From: Burhinus oedicnemus
Taxonomy: Eukaryota > Chordata > Aves > Charadriiformes > Burhinidae
Length of the DNA stretch: 64,000 nucleotides
NCBI GenBank assembly: GCA_008921705.1
Contig: VFFE01009203.1
Location: 631,909-695,908 of the forward strand
Direction of reading: 5' to 3'
Each line of letters begins with the position of its first letter. The first letter of the stretch is position 1. Made by a program: the position numbers and the translations under genes. Positions 25,354-37,000 of this stretch are shown here, in pieces. The notes under the pieces are model-generated. The model saw only the letters and a program-made list of their open reading frames with translations, was not told the DNA's origin and searched no databases.

Positions 25354-26442
25354 CATAGATCAGAATCAAGCTTCATTTCAGTAGAACACTACTAGTTCGT
25401 ACTTTTCATAACAGACGGAATACAAGTGACCAAGTCCAGGCCCTGAGATGGTACAACTTCCATGGAAGTGATGAAGTGACATTCACAGCTGAAGGTAGCT
25501 CTATCCTTAGTATTTTCTCATGGTGCATTATAGACATAAGTTCTTGTCACAAATCAGGAGGTGAAACTGGACATGTCCACCTTCTTGATTTTTTGGAAGA
25601 GACTGATCAGGTCCCATAGCCACATATCCATTTAGGTAAGGGTCCAGTGCTAAGAATGGCTGAGAATCTCAAGAGAAAGCCAGTGCCTTCCTCTATCTAA
25701 GGGTTAGGAGTCCCTTTCAGGATTTCACAGTGGCTAGTTAAGGTACCTCCCTGAACAAAAATGTTTTTGTGAACCCTATGATCAGCTCTCCTGAGCAAAT
25801 AGTCAAATATGGTATATAGGGCAAACAAATTGCCCTGCAGTGGCTGAATTGTATGTGACTTGGCATCAATGCATGCAGAAGATGTTCAGCATTAAAGGGT
25901 GGGGAAGAAGTTTCTGCATTTATCTGTTCTGCTCTCCCAGAAGTAGATGTTACAATGCTCAGTCAGAATCATCTTTGTAGATTTATATTCCAGTTTATCA
26001 GTTCATAGAAAATTAGTATAAACTCATTCTGGTTTTGAATGGCAATCTCTATCTTCCACTGATCCAATACCATTTGATTTGAGGAAATATCTTCATGTTG
26101 AGTATGAACATAATTTTTCAAACATTAATAAAGACAAACATGAACTCCTAATCCTTGAATATCTATCTAGGGAGTATCTTTCAGAATTGGAATGTTTCAT
26201 CCCCTGAAGCTTCATTCTGTCTGCAAATCCAAATCCTGCTAATTGTATCTGGGGATACATGCTCCCCAGGTAGTGGCAATTTCACGGCGTTACTGATTAG
26301 AGAAGTCATTAGCTCATGCAGATACTCCATGGCCTGTGAATGTGCATTAATGCTTTGGGCCTTGATTTCATCCCAGGAGCAGCTTTTCTCTGTTGAAGAG
26401 TGGCTTTATGAAAATGGTCATGGATCCACAGAACACTTGTAC

Positions 26443-26570
26443 AAGCAATCTCCTTGTTAGCGTAAGGGCCTGACTACAGTGAGCCAGGTGCTGATAAGGA
26501 AAATATAAGCAATCTCCTTGTTAGAGTAAGGGCCTGATTACAGTGAGCCAGGTGCTGACAAGGAATTTAT
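26443..26570. repeat. 64-bp tandem duplication spanning an LTR 5' boundary
   Basis: A unit beginning AAGCAATCTCCTTGTTAG starts at 26443 and again at 26507, a period of 64 bp, with only a few substitutions between the copies. Each copy contains what looks like host flank (AAGCAATCTCCT) followed by the presumed LTR start (TGTTAG). The duplication therefore probably arose after insertion, copying the junction itself. Confidence 0.85.
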
Positions 26571-26828
26571 GAAGGTCAGGGTGACCTCAGAATTTAGTGG
26601 TAAACAACTTTGAGAAAGTATGGACTGTGGAGACAAGGAAGAACCCTTGGCTTGAAACCGCAAGTAGGAGGACCATGTAAATGTAATCTTTAGAGCTCAG
26701 CCAATTAAGTCTTGATAAGTATGCATAATTATAATGAAACACATAAAAGAGCTGTATTATCGTAATAAAGTAGAAGCTTGCTTTATCACTCATATTGAGT
26801 CGGCTGCTTGTCTTCCCTCCCCGTCACA
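26455..26828 (+). mobile_element. Short solo LTR of an endogenous retrovirus (second family)
   Basis: Seen: TGTTAG at the left, GTCACA at the right, and in between a promoter-like order of CCAAT (about 26700), CATAAAAG (26742-26749) and AATAAA (26764-26769), followed by a pyrimidine-rich U5-like tail. That is the normal layout of a compact retroviral LTR in the plus orientation. The length is 374 bp, or about 310 bp without the 64-bp duplication. TCTCCT precedes the left end (26449-26454) and recurs at 26831-26836, two bases beyond the CA, so it may be a 6-bp target duplication with two extra T bases left at the 3' end. No internal retroviral genes adjoin it. Inference: a class II or alpharetrovirus-like solo LTR, unrelated to the large LTRs. 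The exact ends are uncertain because of the duplication. Confidence 0.65.
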
Positions 26829-26836
26829 TTTCTCCT

Positions 26837-28499
26837 ATTAAAATTTGTGATTGGGGTTCAATTCTATGTCAATTCCAGATGCAGAATCCTAATCTATGTA
26901 TATAGAGACTCAGTGATGACATCTTATCATAGTAAGATATGGGAACAGTTTCATTAAGGAAATTGTTATAAGGGCAAAGGTTTTCTAACGTGAATCATAA
27001 TTTTATGATCTGCTTTTTAGATGCTTTTTACAAGGTTTAACCAAAGGGGCTTGATTTTCAAAGGGGAGGAAAGAAGACTGCTGAAGTCCTCTTGAAAGAA
27101 GTCTCTGAACACCTTGGCAGACTTCTAAGTATGAGGAGTAAAAAGGAAGGCATGTTAAAACTGCGTAGACAAATGTATCAGCAGTCAGTCAATACATTCC
27201 TTTTTCCTTACAATTGCTTCTACTGGCATAGGAAATTTAAACCAGAATCACATAAAAATGAGTCTAAATACAAACAGAATGAAAGGTTTACTGTTAGATG
27301 AATATTGCAGTAGGCACATGTTTTAAAACTACTTTCTAAAAAGAAAAAAAAAATTAATTTTCATTTAAACAGAGTATGAGAAATCCTGAAAGATAATAGC
27401 ATGAAAAAGGAGCATCAACAGATCTCTGTACCTTCCAGATTAACAATATACCTTTAAAGATTAGTCCCACAGAATTCAGGATATTCAGCATTATTGACTG
27501 TTGCACATATTTTCTCACATTATCTTTTGTGAGTCCCAGCTATGCTTTCTACTTCTATCAAATATTTGCATTCTTATTCAGGAATACTCAGCCTCACCTG
27601 CCACCCAGTTTTACTCTGACTTTTAAAATGCTTCCCAGAATTATCCTGCTTTATTATTTATTCTTCTGGTCAAGCCATACATTACTGTTTGCTCTCTGCA
27701 TGTATTCCTAAGGGCCCCTTCCCTACAAGGCTTAAATCTCACATCCACAAAGTCTCAAAACTCTGGATTGTGCTACAGTTGAATATTAAACATTTTTTTG
27801 GCACACTGCTATAATTTAGGTCAACTTTCGAACTATAGTAACTCATCCATTCTTTGCTGTATCATGTCTTGTTTATTTGATGGTCTTTTATCATCTCACT
27901 CTACACCACCAGAACACGTTGATGCCTCAGTCAAATCGTATTTTATTACAGTATTGGGCAATAGCCCTTGCCATCGTAAGTGGTGAATAAAAACATTCAT
28001 TATTAAAATGAAAAGAATTCTCAGGGTGACATTTCCTGCACTGAATAAAGACACAAAGCTTTTGTCAGTGCTGCAGGTAAAGCGAGCCTGTGTGCATAAG
28101 CGTACAGACAGGTTAGATGAATACCCTGTCATGGTGATTTCCCAGAAAAGTTATGCAAGCTTCACCCACAACACTGTCCTCTTGGCACTTCCTTATTTGT
28201 ATGCATAGGAGGCACTGTGAGGCAAAAATTTAGCCCCATTTGAAGGTTACACTACTCTCTCACAGTTTTTCACTGAACAGGAAAGGCTAATTTCCCTTAA
28301 CAAACATTTTTGATTCTAGCCGACACTTCTATTTTCTTCTTGAAAACATCTTTTTAAAAGTGTTTTGAGGTATTTCCAAGTCAATATACTTCCTCCCGTG
28401 TGTTATGAATTTCCAAAGAGGCATACTGTATAAATCGAAATGAATTTAAAAATGTTCCCATGGCACTGTGCTTTCATGTAGCCTATGGCTATTCAATAA
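26837..28499. other. AT-rich non-coding spacer
   Basis: AT-rich sequence with only short frames (under 80 codons). No named repeat or exon is recognised. It lies immediately upstream of the 3'-end-like stretch at 28500-28745, but no coding segment that could belong with it was found. Confidence 0.5.
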
Positions 28500-28745
28500 T
28501 TTTTACAAAGCTTAGAATATTTTATAATAAGAATCTTACCACTGAATGCAAACAATAACTTTTTAAACTTTGTAAGTCTTTGTACTTGTTTTACTGATTT
28601 TGTACCTTTTCATGGAAATATATAACACTATAAGCCCACATGTAAATAAAAACTCAATATGTAAATAAGAAGCTGTGTAATTTCTGGAAAATGTAAGTTA
28701 TTTAGTAGACTTTTCCCATTATGTTTCAATAAAAACATCATTTTT
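28500..28745 (+). terminator. Candidate mRNA 3' end with poly(A) signals and Pumilio-type sites
   Basis: Seen: an AT-rich stretch with several TTTGTA words, two TGTAAATA motifs 19 bp apart (28641-28648 and 28660-28667), and AATAAA at 28645-28650 and 28728-28733. The second AATAAA is followed within 10-20 bp by a CA and a T-rich run, the usual context of a cleavage site. Known: UGUANAUA is the recognition element of Pumilio proteins and is concentrated in 3' UTRs. Inference: this could be the 3' UTR end of a transcript on the plus strand, possibly a long terminal exon or a non-coding RNA. No coding exon was identified upstream, and AT-rich DNA yields such motifs by chance. Confidence 0.3.
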
Positions 28746-31700
28746 AATCTTGAAAGATTTCACCTCATGAATGGATAAATTCAGAAAACTCCATCAATGC
28801 TTATGAACGAGAGGTAATTATGAGCTGCAAATTTCATTTCTGACTTTCAAGAGTGCTCAGATATAAGACTGACTTCAGTCAGACTATAGTAGCTACAATG
28901 TTTGAGACAGTCACATTGTCTTCCTTGGCTAAAGAGGTGAAGAAGGGCAACATTTATCAGTATTGGATTTTATGGTCAGCCAGTCTCTGAAAAGGATGAG
29001 AATAAGGTTTGCCACATCTGTGGTGAATAAAACAGAGCCATGAGCTTCAATTGCTGTAAGAAAGGCTCAGGTTAGACTATCATAATGGACACTGCGATGA
29101 AGCATTATGCTAGCTTCCCAGGGACGTTATGGAATGTTAGTCACAAGAGGTCTGAAAAGCAGGTGGGAGATATATTGCCAGGTACAATACAAGTATGGTT
29201 ATTCTTGTTTTGGTATAGAAGATTGGACTAAATCATTTTTGATATTCACTCTAGCCTGATTTTTCTAAAATGTTATCAAGTTAGACATTAATGCTCATTA
29301 TTTTTTACTGTTACATCAAAGCGTTTTTTTCCATAATCTCCATCCAGCTTCACTTAGATAATCATACTCTTGAATTAAAGAAAAATTAGATGTTTTGCTT
29401 ACTGTAATTAAAAAGTCAAATTATTACTGCATTATTGCACTAGGACTATGTCCATACAAAACAATAACATACATACACATTACAGGAGTGAGAAATAAGA
29501 GATAAATATCAAGGTTTGAAAGCAGACTTCCCTCCTGCATCAGTCAAATTCACTCACAATTCATCCCAGAATGAATGTGAGCAAAAGCACTTGCTTATCA
29601 AAATCTAGCATTGTTAAAATCTAAAACCGTGATCAAAACTGTGCTGACATGACTTGGTGTCGATAAATCTCCTGAAAAGTCCCACTCAGTTGCTAGATCC
29701 CTAAAGCTGCCCACACTTCAGAGCATCTTGTTCTCCCTCCTTAAATTACTCAGGAATATGGGAAGTCTGCTTTTGATCATACTTAGAAACGACACACCCT
29801 GAGCTGAGCTGAGCAGCTCAGCACCTATCCAGCACCATAATCCACAAATGGTAGGATCCCTCAGTCCAAATTTAGAGATTTTTCAAGCAAACATCTACAA
29901 CTTCATCTCAATATTGGGGCACATCCAAAAGCAGATTTGCAAAAGATGAGGAGCACCCTAGAAATGTCCTGTTTCTCCTCCTTTAGTACAGAAGCCTGAG
30001 CTGATCAGTTCAGATGCAAGAATGCCTCTCCAGCCTTTCCCTCTACATGTGGAGAGCTTCAAGCTTATAAGCCAAAGTCCACGCAGAATGGAGCAGCAAC
30101 TACTGCTTCCAACAACCCCACCCCAATGAACACACTCCTCTACTTCATTAGTAGAGAATTCACTCAGGATGTGGGAAAACCTGATTCAGTGCTCTGCAAT
30201 ATGCCTGTGCGCTTTTCTCCAGTGAGTACCCATGTCACCAGGCTGTGGACTATGCTGTGATATCACTTTGAGGTTGTGTGTCAATGATTACAATGGCAAG
30301 GGTGCTCCTCTTTTAAGGCCACAATAATATGTAAAAAAACAAAAAAACCCCAACCCAATATTTATTGAGTCAACAGATGAGAGGAACAACAAAAGAGGCT
30401 CTAGGCCATTGTTAGGAGAAAAGAATCCTCGACTTTCAGTCCTCAAGGGGTTTTTTCTTACATGAATACCTAAAAATCCCTTCAACTGGAACTAGAAACC
30501 ATTACTTCCTTTCCCTAGTCGGTGCCTTAAGAATTAGGAGTCATCTTTTAACCATGCTCCTTCTCCCTCTGCAGCCTCATAAAGTCTTCATCAATGGAGA
30601 AGACCTTGACTCTGTATTCCAGGTAGGCTGGGGCCACCTGACGGGTTGAACTCTTTCACAAGACAAGAGAGATGCATTTTAACAGTATTCAGTGGAAAAA
30701 GGCATTAAACTGAGGTTCCCTTTGAGTGGTGAGTAGTTGAAAGGAGAGTCATGAGCTGCTCTGCTTGTGAAAGAAAAGTCAAAGGCACCTTCAGAGCTTC
30801 TAGGCTGAATCTCAGAAAGAAGGAGAAATTTCTTTAAACCACTGAGAAAATGTAGAGGTTTAAAGACGTTTGCCATCATCAGTTCCCTGTTGGCTAGTAA
30901 TAGGCAGCTGCTTGCTCAGTATGCTGATGTTTCTCATCCCACACAGAGGGACTAGCCCCTCTCACTATGTCAAAATTCCCTTTATCTGAGGTATCTAACA
31001 CAAGGTCTTCTTGATTCAAAGAACAAGAGTACTATTCACCTAGCTTTAGATACTGGCAGTTAAATGCATACACCTTAACTAGGTATCTCAGAGTCCCCTT
31101 CTAGTCAAAGAATGAGATACGTGTCATTTTATGGTACAGATGCTAGCTCAGATGCAGCTCAAACGAACTCATGAGCGTGGCTGGATGAAAACAGACATCC
31201 CAAATACACTTCCTGCATTCTGCTGCTGGCTGGAGATAAGGCATGAAGAGGATATTCCCCTCTTGGCCTAAAAATCCCAACTGACTTTAAAACAAGTAGA
31301 TCTATGTTGCTTTGGTCTTTTGAAAGTCCCCAATTCCTGTTGATAATTTATCAAGGTCAGGCATAGGCAAAGATGTTTTTTTATTTTTACTGGCAGATTT
31401 CCCATCCCCGGGAAAAGAATGAATGTTACTAATTTTAGTTTTTCCAAGACACACTATATTTAGCTTTAATCCATCCACTCAGGTGAATAAGTGAAATGGG
31501 GTTTTTTTGCAAGCCCATGAAAATCTTACTTGTCACTAATTTTGTCAGCAGTGAGAATTCACCCGGCTGTGGTTAGATGAGTCAAATTTCTTCCTTAGTA
31601 CATAGAATATATGAATTAAAGATCAGCCTGCAGTAGTGGATCTTAAATAAACAATATGCATAATTATAATTGTTTTGTTATGATTAGTCAAAGAAAAGGT

Positions 31701-33829
31701 ACTCATAATGAAGTAGTTATTATTTAAAAAGGACTGAATTTAACAAGAACCTTAATTCCACTACTGTCAAATGAAATTGGAATGACGGATGTCTGTCAGA
31801 ACTGGCTGATACATTCGCCAACATTGCAGAAGGGAAGCCGAATGACATACTGCGAGGCTATGGCAGACAAGTGCATGATTAGGAAAGACAGACATCTCAA
31901 ACATCTTTTTTAATGTATTTGTGTCTTATAAAGATTAATATGTGATTGATTATTTGCTGTTTAAAATTAAAAAAGACCACAAAACAATGACAGTTCAGAT
32001 TTCTGCGTTGTCCGCTTAGGAGTGGGTCCAATTCCTCCTGAACTAAGTGGTGAAAACATTTACTGAGTGAACTGAGAGGTGAATCTGTGCCTTTTAAGGA
32101 ACAGTTTGAGCTGTTGTACATCTCTCCTAAGATGCTAAGCTTAGCACTAACAGTAATTTCCATAACGATTTCTCTATCAGAAGAAAAATGTGAATCCTTC
32201 TTTTCAGTTTTTATTTAAAAGAAAATGACCACCACTATGAATGTGCATATATAATCCACATTAAGAATGAAAATGTTAATTTTCCAAAGAAAGAGATAAT
32301 AAAAATTCTTAACCAGTATGTTATGACTTTGAAAAACACTGATACATTTCAAGTAAAAATCTATTTCTCTTCGACCTGAATAGAAAGTGTGTTTTTTTAA
32401 AAATAAAGACAGAATTGTTGGAGATCACAAATCTTTATTTAAATATATATGTGGTTGTACAAGCTTATAAAATAAGTATGTTTTGAATGCTATCTGAAGG
32501 AGCTTTCTTGTGTTTGTCCCTGGAACTATATATTTTCAGCCAAAATTACTGGTTTTGTAGATTAAGGGAAATAAACCAAAGTGTTCATGGCAGGGAGATA
32601 GAGATAATAGCACATTCTGACTCACAGCATCACAGAGAAGCAGACTCTGCAGACATTTTAAAATGAAGTGAGCCTATAAGAAAACTTTACCAGCCCCTCT
32701 GTGTAACAAGAGTCTCAATCTCAGAAAAAGCAATACAGCACTAATTTCCCACCTTGTAAAAATCCCTGTTTGTAAAACTGGATTTGTTACTCTCTATCAA
32801 GACACAGTTCACAGGGACAGCTCTAGTTTGCCTGTCTCAGGGGCAGGATCATAAAAGAGTTGGGAGTTCATATGTGACAGAGGATAAGCTAGTTTTAAAT
32901 TACATTCAGTACTAGTTTAAAACATGTAAGAAGACCTTTAATTATTGACTTTGTTTTTAAATGTGCAGTAGTGACATAGTAATTGACCCCACTGAACATC
33001 TGCTAGAATAGGAATAAGCACCTCTAGACTAAATCAAAATAAAAGTTACTGACCACTGGTTCCTCTTCACTCTCTTTCAGCCTAAAAGTACATCACAGTC
33101 TAACCAGTCATCACATCTTCCATTATGTTCTTCTGCATCTTCTTTCTATGTCTCTTCTTACTGTTCTCAATTTTTTTAATCTGAGATGTTTTCTGCAAAG
33201 GCAGTCCTGCCTGAACCTCGGGAAGAAGAGGGAGATGTCCCTCTGCTATGTGCCATCTCTGCTGAGATGCATGTTGACCTCTATATCCATGACACAAAAA
33301 GACAAAAATGCCCTTTTGAGTTTGTTTTCTGTGCTTTCCCTCAGGAGTCTGAGTTGAGGTTTTTGCCTTTCCTGGAAAACAAAGAAGTTTGGATGTCTAT
33401 TCCTACCTAGCATCCTGACTGGAGCACAAGCATGCACTCACATGAGATGCTGGGTCTCACGCCATCCCTCATTATGGGTCAAATCTCACAGCTGACTTTG
33501 ACAGTGCACAGTGTACTCCCTTAACTGTTTATCATCTGAAGGCTGGACAAGGTCAGGGTACTTGAAGCTGGGGAAGCCCTTTCTTTATGATAGGGAGTAG
33601 ACGAGCCAGCTTTGTGAAATAAAATATAGTGTAGGAGTTACAAATAAACCAGGAGAGAATAAATTAAGTTTGAAATGAACTACCAATAAACATTTATTCT
33701 TACCAGCTGTTATAAGATCAGGGAGTAGCTGAGTGATACTCAAGTCCTGTCTGGCCCATGCAGTCTGGATTTGATTCTCTCATTCCAGGTCCACAAAAAT
33801 ACATGAACTAATCACTAATACAGAAAATG
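28746..33829. other. AT-rich non-coding spacer
   Basis: About 5 kb without a supported gene. Frames at 31897-32163 (-) and 33100-33437 (both strands) are short, overlapping and unrecognised. Unique AT-rich sequence at 31550-31860 contains words such as AATTATAATTG and could be conserved non-coding DNA, but this cannot be judged from one sequence. Confidence 0.5.
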
Positions 33830-34020
33830 TTTATGAATTCTCTCAGCAGAGATGCAAATGAGCATAGGTCTATTACAGCAGGGCTGTGCTGGGTCATATT
33901 GGTTACAGTCCTGGCTGACAATCGTATATCATATGCAATACAGTATTCAAATTTAATTAGATATATTGGATTTGCCCTTAAATTAATTAAATAATCCTAA
34001 TTTAAATATTTGTAGAAAAA
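33830..34020. promoter_or_regulatory. Candidate conserved non-coding element (unproven)
   Basis: Unique sequence with a perfect octamer-like ATGCAAAT (33851-33858), ATATGCAATACAG, TTAATTAG and TTAATTAAATAATCC. It combines POU- and homeodomain-type sites in a short stretch without repeats. This is composition-based inference only. Confidence 0.25.
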
Positions 34021-37000
34021 ACTAAAAAGAAAAAATATAGGTCTCTACTCATCGATGGTTTCTAACTGTATTAATTACTGAGGCTAAAGCACTTAAGAAA
34101 AATGCATCTTGGAAATCTTTCCCCAACTAGATTACACTTGATTCAAGTAAACATAGTGATCATCAAAGGCACTGCAATTACACTGTCTGAAGTACATTCA
34201 AAACTACACTGTATTGCAATATCAATGTCTAAATGAATATGATTCTAAGTGTTGCTTGCTGTCTATTGTTCTACTAAGGCCCTCAAAGTGCTTAAGCACA
34301 TGATGAACGTTAATCCTACCATTATTCAGCAAAACATTTGCATTTGCAATGATATAGATGCTAACCAAGAGGGGCTGTTCTCTGAAGTCTGAATGGTCCC
34401 ATAGAACCAGTCTTGAAATGCATTCAAAGGAATCATGTGAAACCTGAAAAGCTGGGCATGACCTCACTGGGATCACTTGTAAATTCACCAGGATGAACTG
34501 GGATTTCACAGTCTGGCCTTTTATATCTGAATATTCCATGTTCCCATTTCACTCTATCAGGGAAAGATAAGGCAGCTGCTAGGATGAATTAGCTCAGTGG
34601 TCTGCTTCTGTAACGTACACATTTCCACAGGTCTCATCCCTCCAGAAAGAGGAAATGTTTGTTATAGCAAACCTTCTTTTTCACCAGCTTAGAGCATCTA
34701 TTGTGAAAACCATTTGCCATTATATAGAAACTAACAGAGAATTTGAAATGAAACACTCATTCGTGCTCTTTTTTTTGACGTTCATGGCAATATGACTTTT
34801 GGCTACCATTGAAAATGTTCTTTTTTTATGTCTTTGCTGCAAATAGTAATCCACGTATCATTTCTGCATTTATTATTTTAAGAGTTTGGATTCAGAAACT
34901 TATATCTTGGAATATATTTCATTTGAGGACTAGTCTAGACTGGGCTGAAGAAGATTGCTTGATTTTTCTTTTTAACGTGTTTCAAGTGTTTTAAACGATA
35001 TGACCATTTCATGTGCACAGTCACTACCAGAGCAGTCCAACAGAGTGCGCTCATGTACTGTGCGAGCTGAAGCTGTGCCTAGTTAAAGGATGGGTTTTGT
35101 ATCTGAAGTTGTTCTTCCTCTTTAAAAATAATTCACTGTAAAAGCTCCGTTCCCTGTCAAGTTTTACAATTACATATAATATGTCCAGAAAACACAAGCG
35201 TCATCTTACATAATTAAGGAGGAAGAGAGGGAATTCTAGAGAACAATGGCAGTAAAACATGGCACTATATTTGTAAGAAAGCCATCTGGCATGAAGCTGG
35301 AGGGACTGTGAGTTTTGGGGAAAGGAAGAGCTGAAATGGATTTTCCTGCTGGGGGACGCTTGCAAAAAGTTCTGCTGGATAAATGTTGTGATGTTCAGAT
35401 ATGCAGAAATTGTTGTAGCATTGATAATGTCTTTGCCAATAAAAACTGTATTTGTGTAAATGTGGGATGGATCCCCAAAGACCACAGCCAATATTCAGCA
35501 CTGGAGATAACGCAAGAACTGGGTGCAGATGTATAGTCTTCCTCATAATGAATCTGCTTCTGACAAAGTTGGAGCCATTTCACATCATTAGAAAATCCTG
35601 TTCTGTTTATAGAAACACTTCAAAACCCTGACACTGAAATGTGTTCTCTGAATAAAAACCATAAAATAAAGATCTGCTCAATATAGGCAGGAATATGGCA
35701 TGTTTTGATGTGATGCATCATATGCCTGGATCCACTAAGCCTGAATATTTTATACAGGAAAATGCAGACACTGGTATTTGAAAGCTAGTGTTTCACAGCA
35801 GGGAAGAGGGACCCTGTAATGGTAAGGTCACAGATTATGGACTTTCTTTGCTGTCTCACTTGCCTAGTGTGAAATTATAACTCAGAACAACAAAGAAGAT
35901 ACCATTGGATGGCAAGTGAGTTCACATTTTCAAAGTTTGTTGCCTTAGCCCACAGCAAATGCAAGGGGCTTAGATGAATCTGAAGTGAGTGAAACAGCTG
36001 AGAGAGCTGATTTTGTGAAGGGCTGTCATACAGTTACTCCCTCAGGGAAGTAATTTATTCTGTGCCTCAAAGCCCAGACTCTAAACTAAGAGTATTACTG
36101 TTGCTCTGAAGGTTGCCAATAGATAAAGTTCATTACTGATTAAAATTAGCAGTCATGTCATTACTGTCATTAATATTGTAATGATACCTACTTAGTTACC
36201 TGGATGAACACTATCTACTTCACAGTAACACAGCAGTACTGTTTAAGAAAAGCACATTTGAGAGGAATTGGGTATCTAGATCTGAAAAGGTAATCCCAAA
36301 ATCTCCCCAGCTGGTAGCTGCTCAGTTCTGCCTAAAACATAGACAGACTCATTCTGTTTCATCTGAAGAATCCCCAAACAAATAAATTTGTTCCTGCAAA
36401 AGCATTCTGCATACCAAGCTCCTGCCAATGCTCTCTTGCAATATGATTACACTGTGCTACCTCCCTACAGGTGAGGTCTTTCTCTGGCAAAATGCTTGCA
36501 GCATTCTGGGACCCTTCTTGTGCACAGACCACGTAAGGCTCAGCCCTGAGGATTAGCCTGCGTTGCCTTTCTCTTCTTTTCCACAGTCACAATCTTTCTT
36601 CCCTGCTATAGGCTTTAGGCCACTTTACTGGATTTCAGTTTGGTAAAACTGAGCAATTTTTAATAACTGAAAATGACAATCAAGAGTTTAGAAATGTGTT
36701 CTAGTGCAAGGACTAGAGATCTTGCAAGACCTTAGTACCTGATGTGGTTAATTTTGGAATCCATCAGCATTAAAATCGAATTCCTGCTATAAATATTGCC
36801 ATTCTGCATCAATTATAATCAAATATCTTTAGACATTCCTTACTATAAATCAGATAAGACATGTCTAGTGCAGTACTAGTATAAATAGCTTTGCAAAAAA
36901 ATTAAAGTCTGTGAACACGGAAAGATTTAATCAAACTTTATTTGAGAGTCCCCCATCGTTCCCATATTAGCATGATTATAAGAATGTAGTGGATGGGTTA

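Noticed and set aside
34222..34539. 105-codon minus-strand frame
   Set aside because: It overlaps a possible old repeat and shows no motif or homology that I recognise.
35201..35546. Overlapping 73-96 codon frames as a retroviral or host exon
   Set aside because: Three frames on two strands compete, none has a recognisable motif, and an AATAAA at 35439 alone is not evidence of an LTR or gene.
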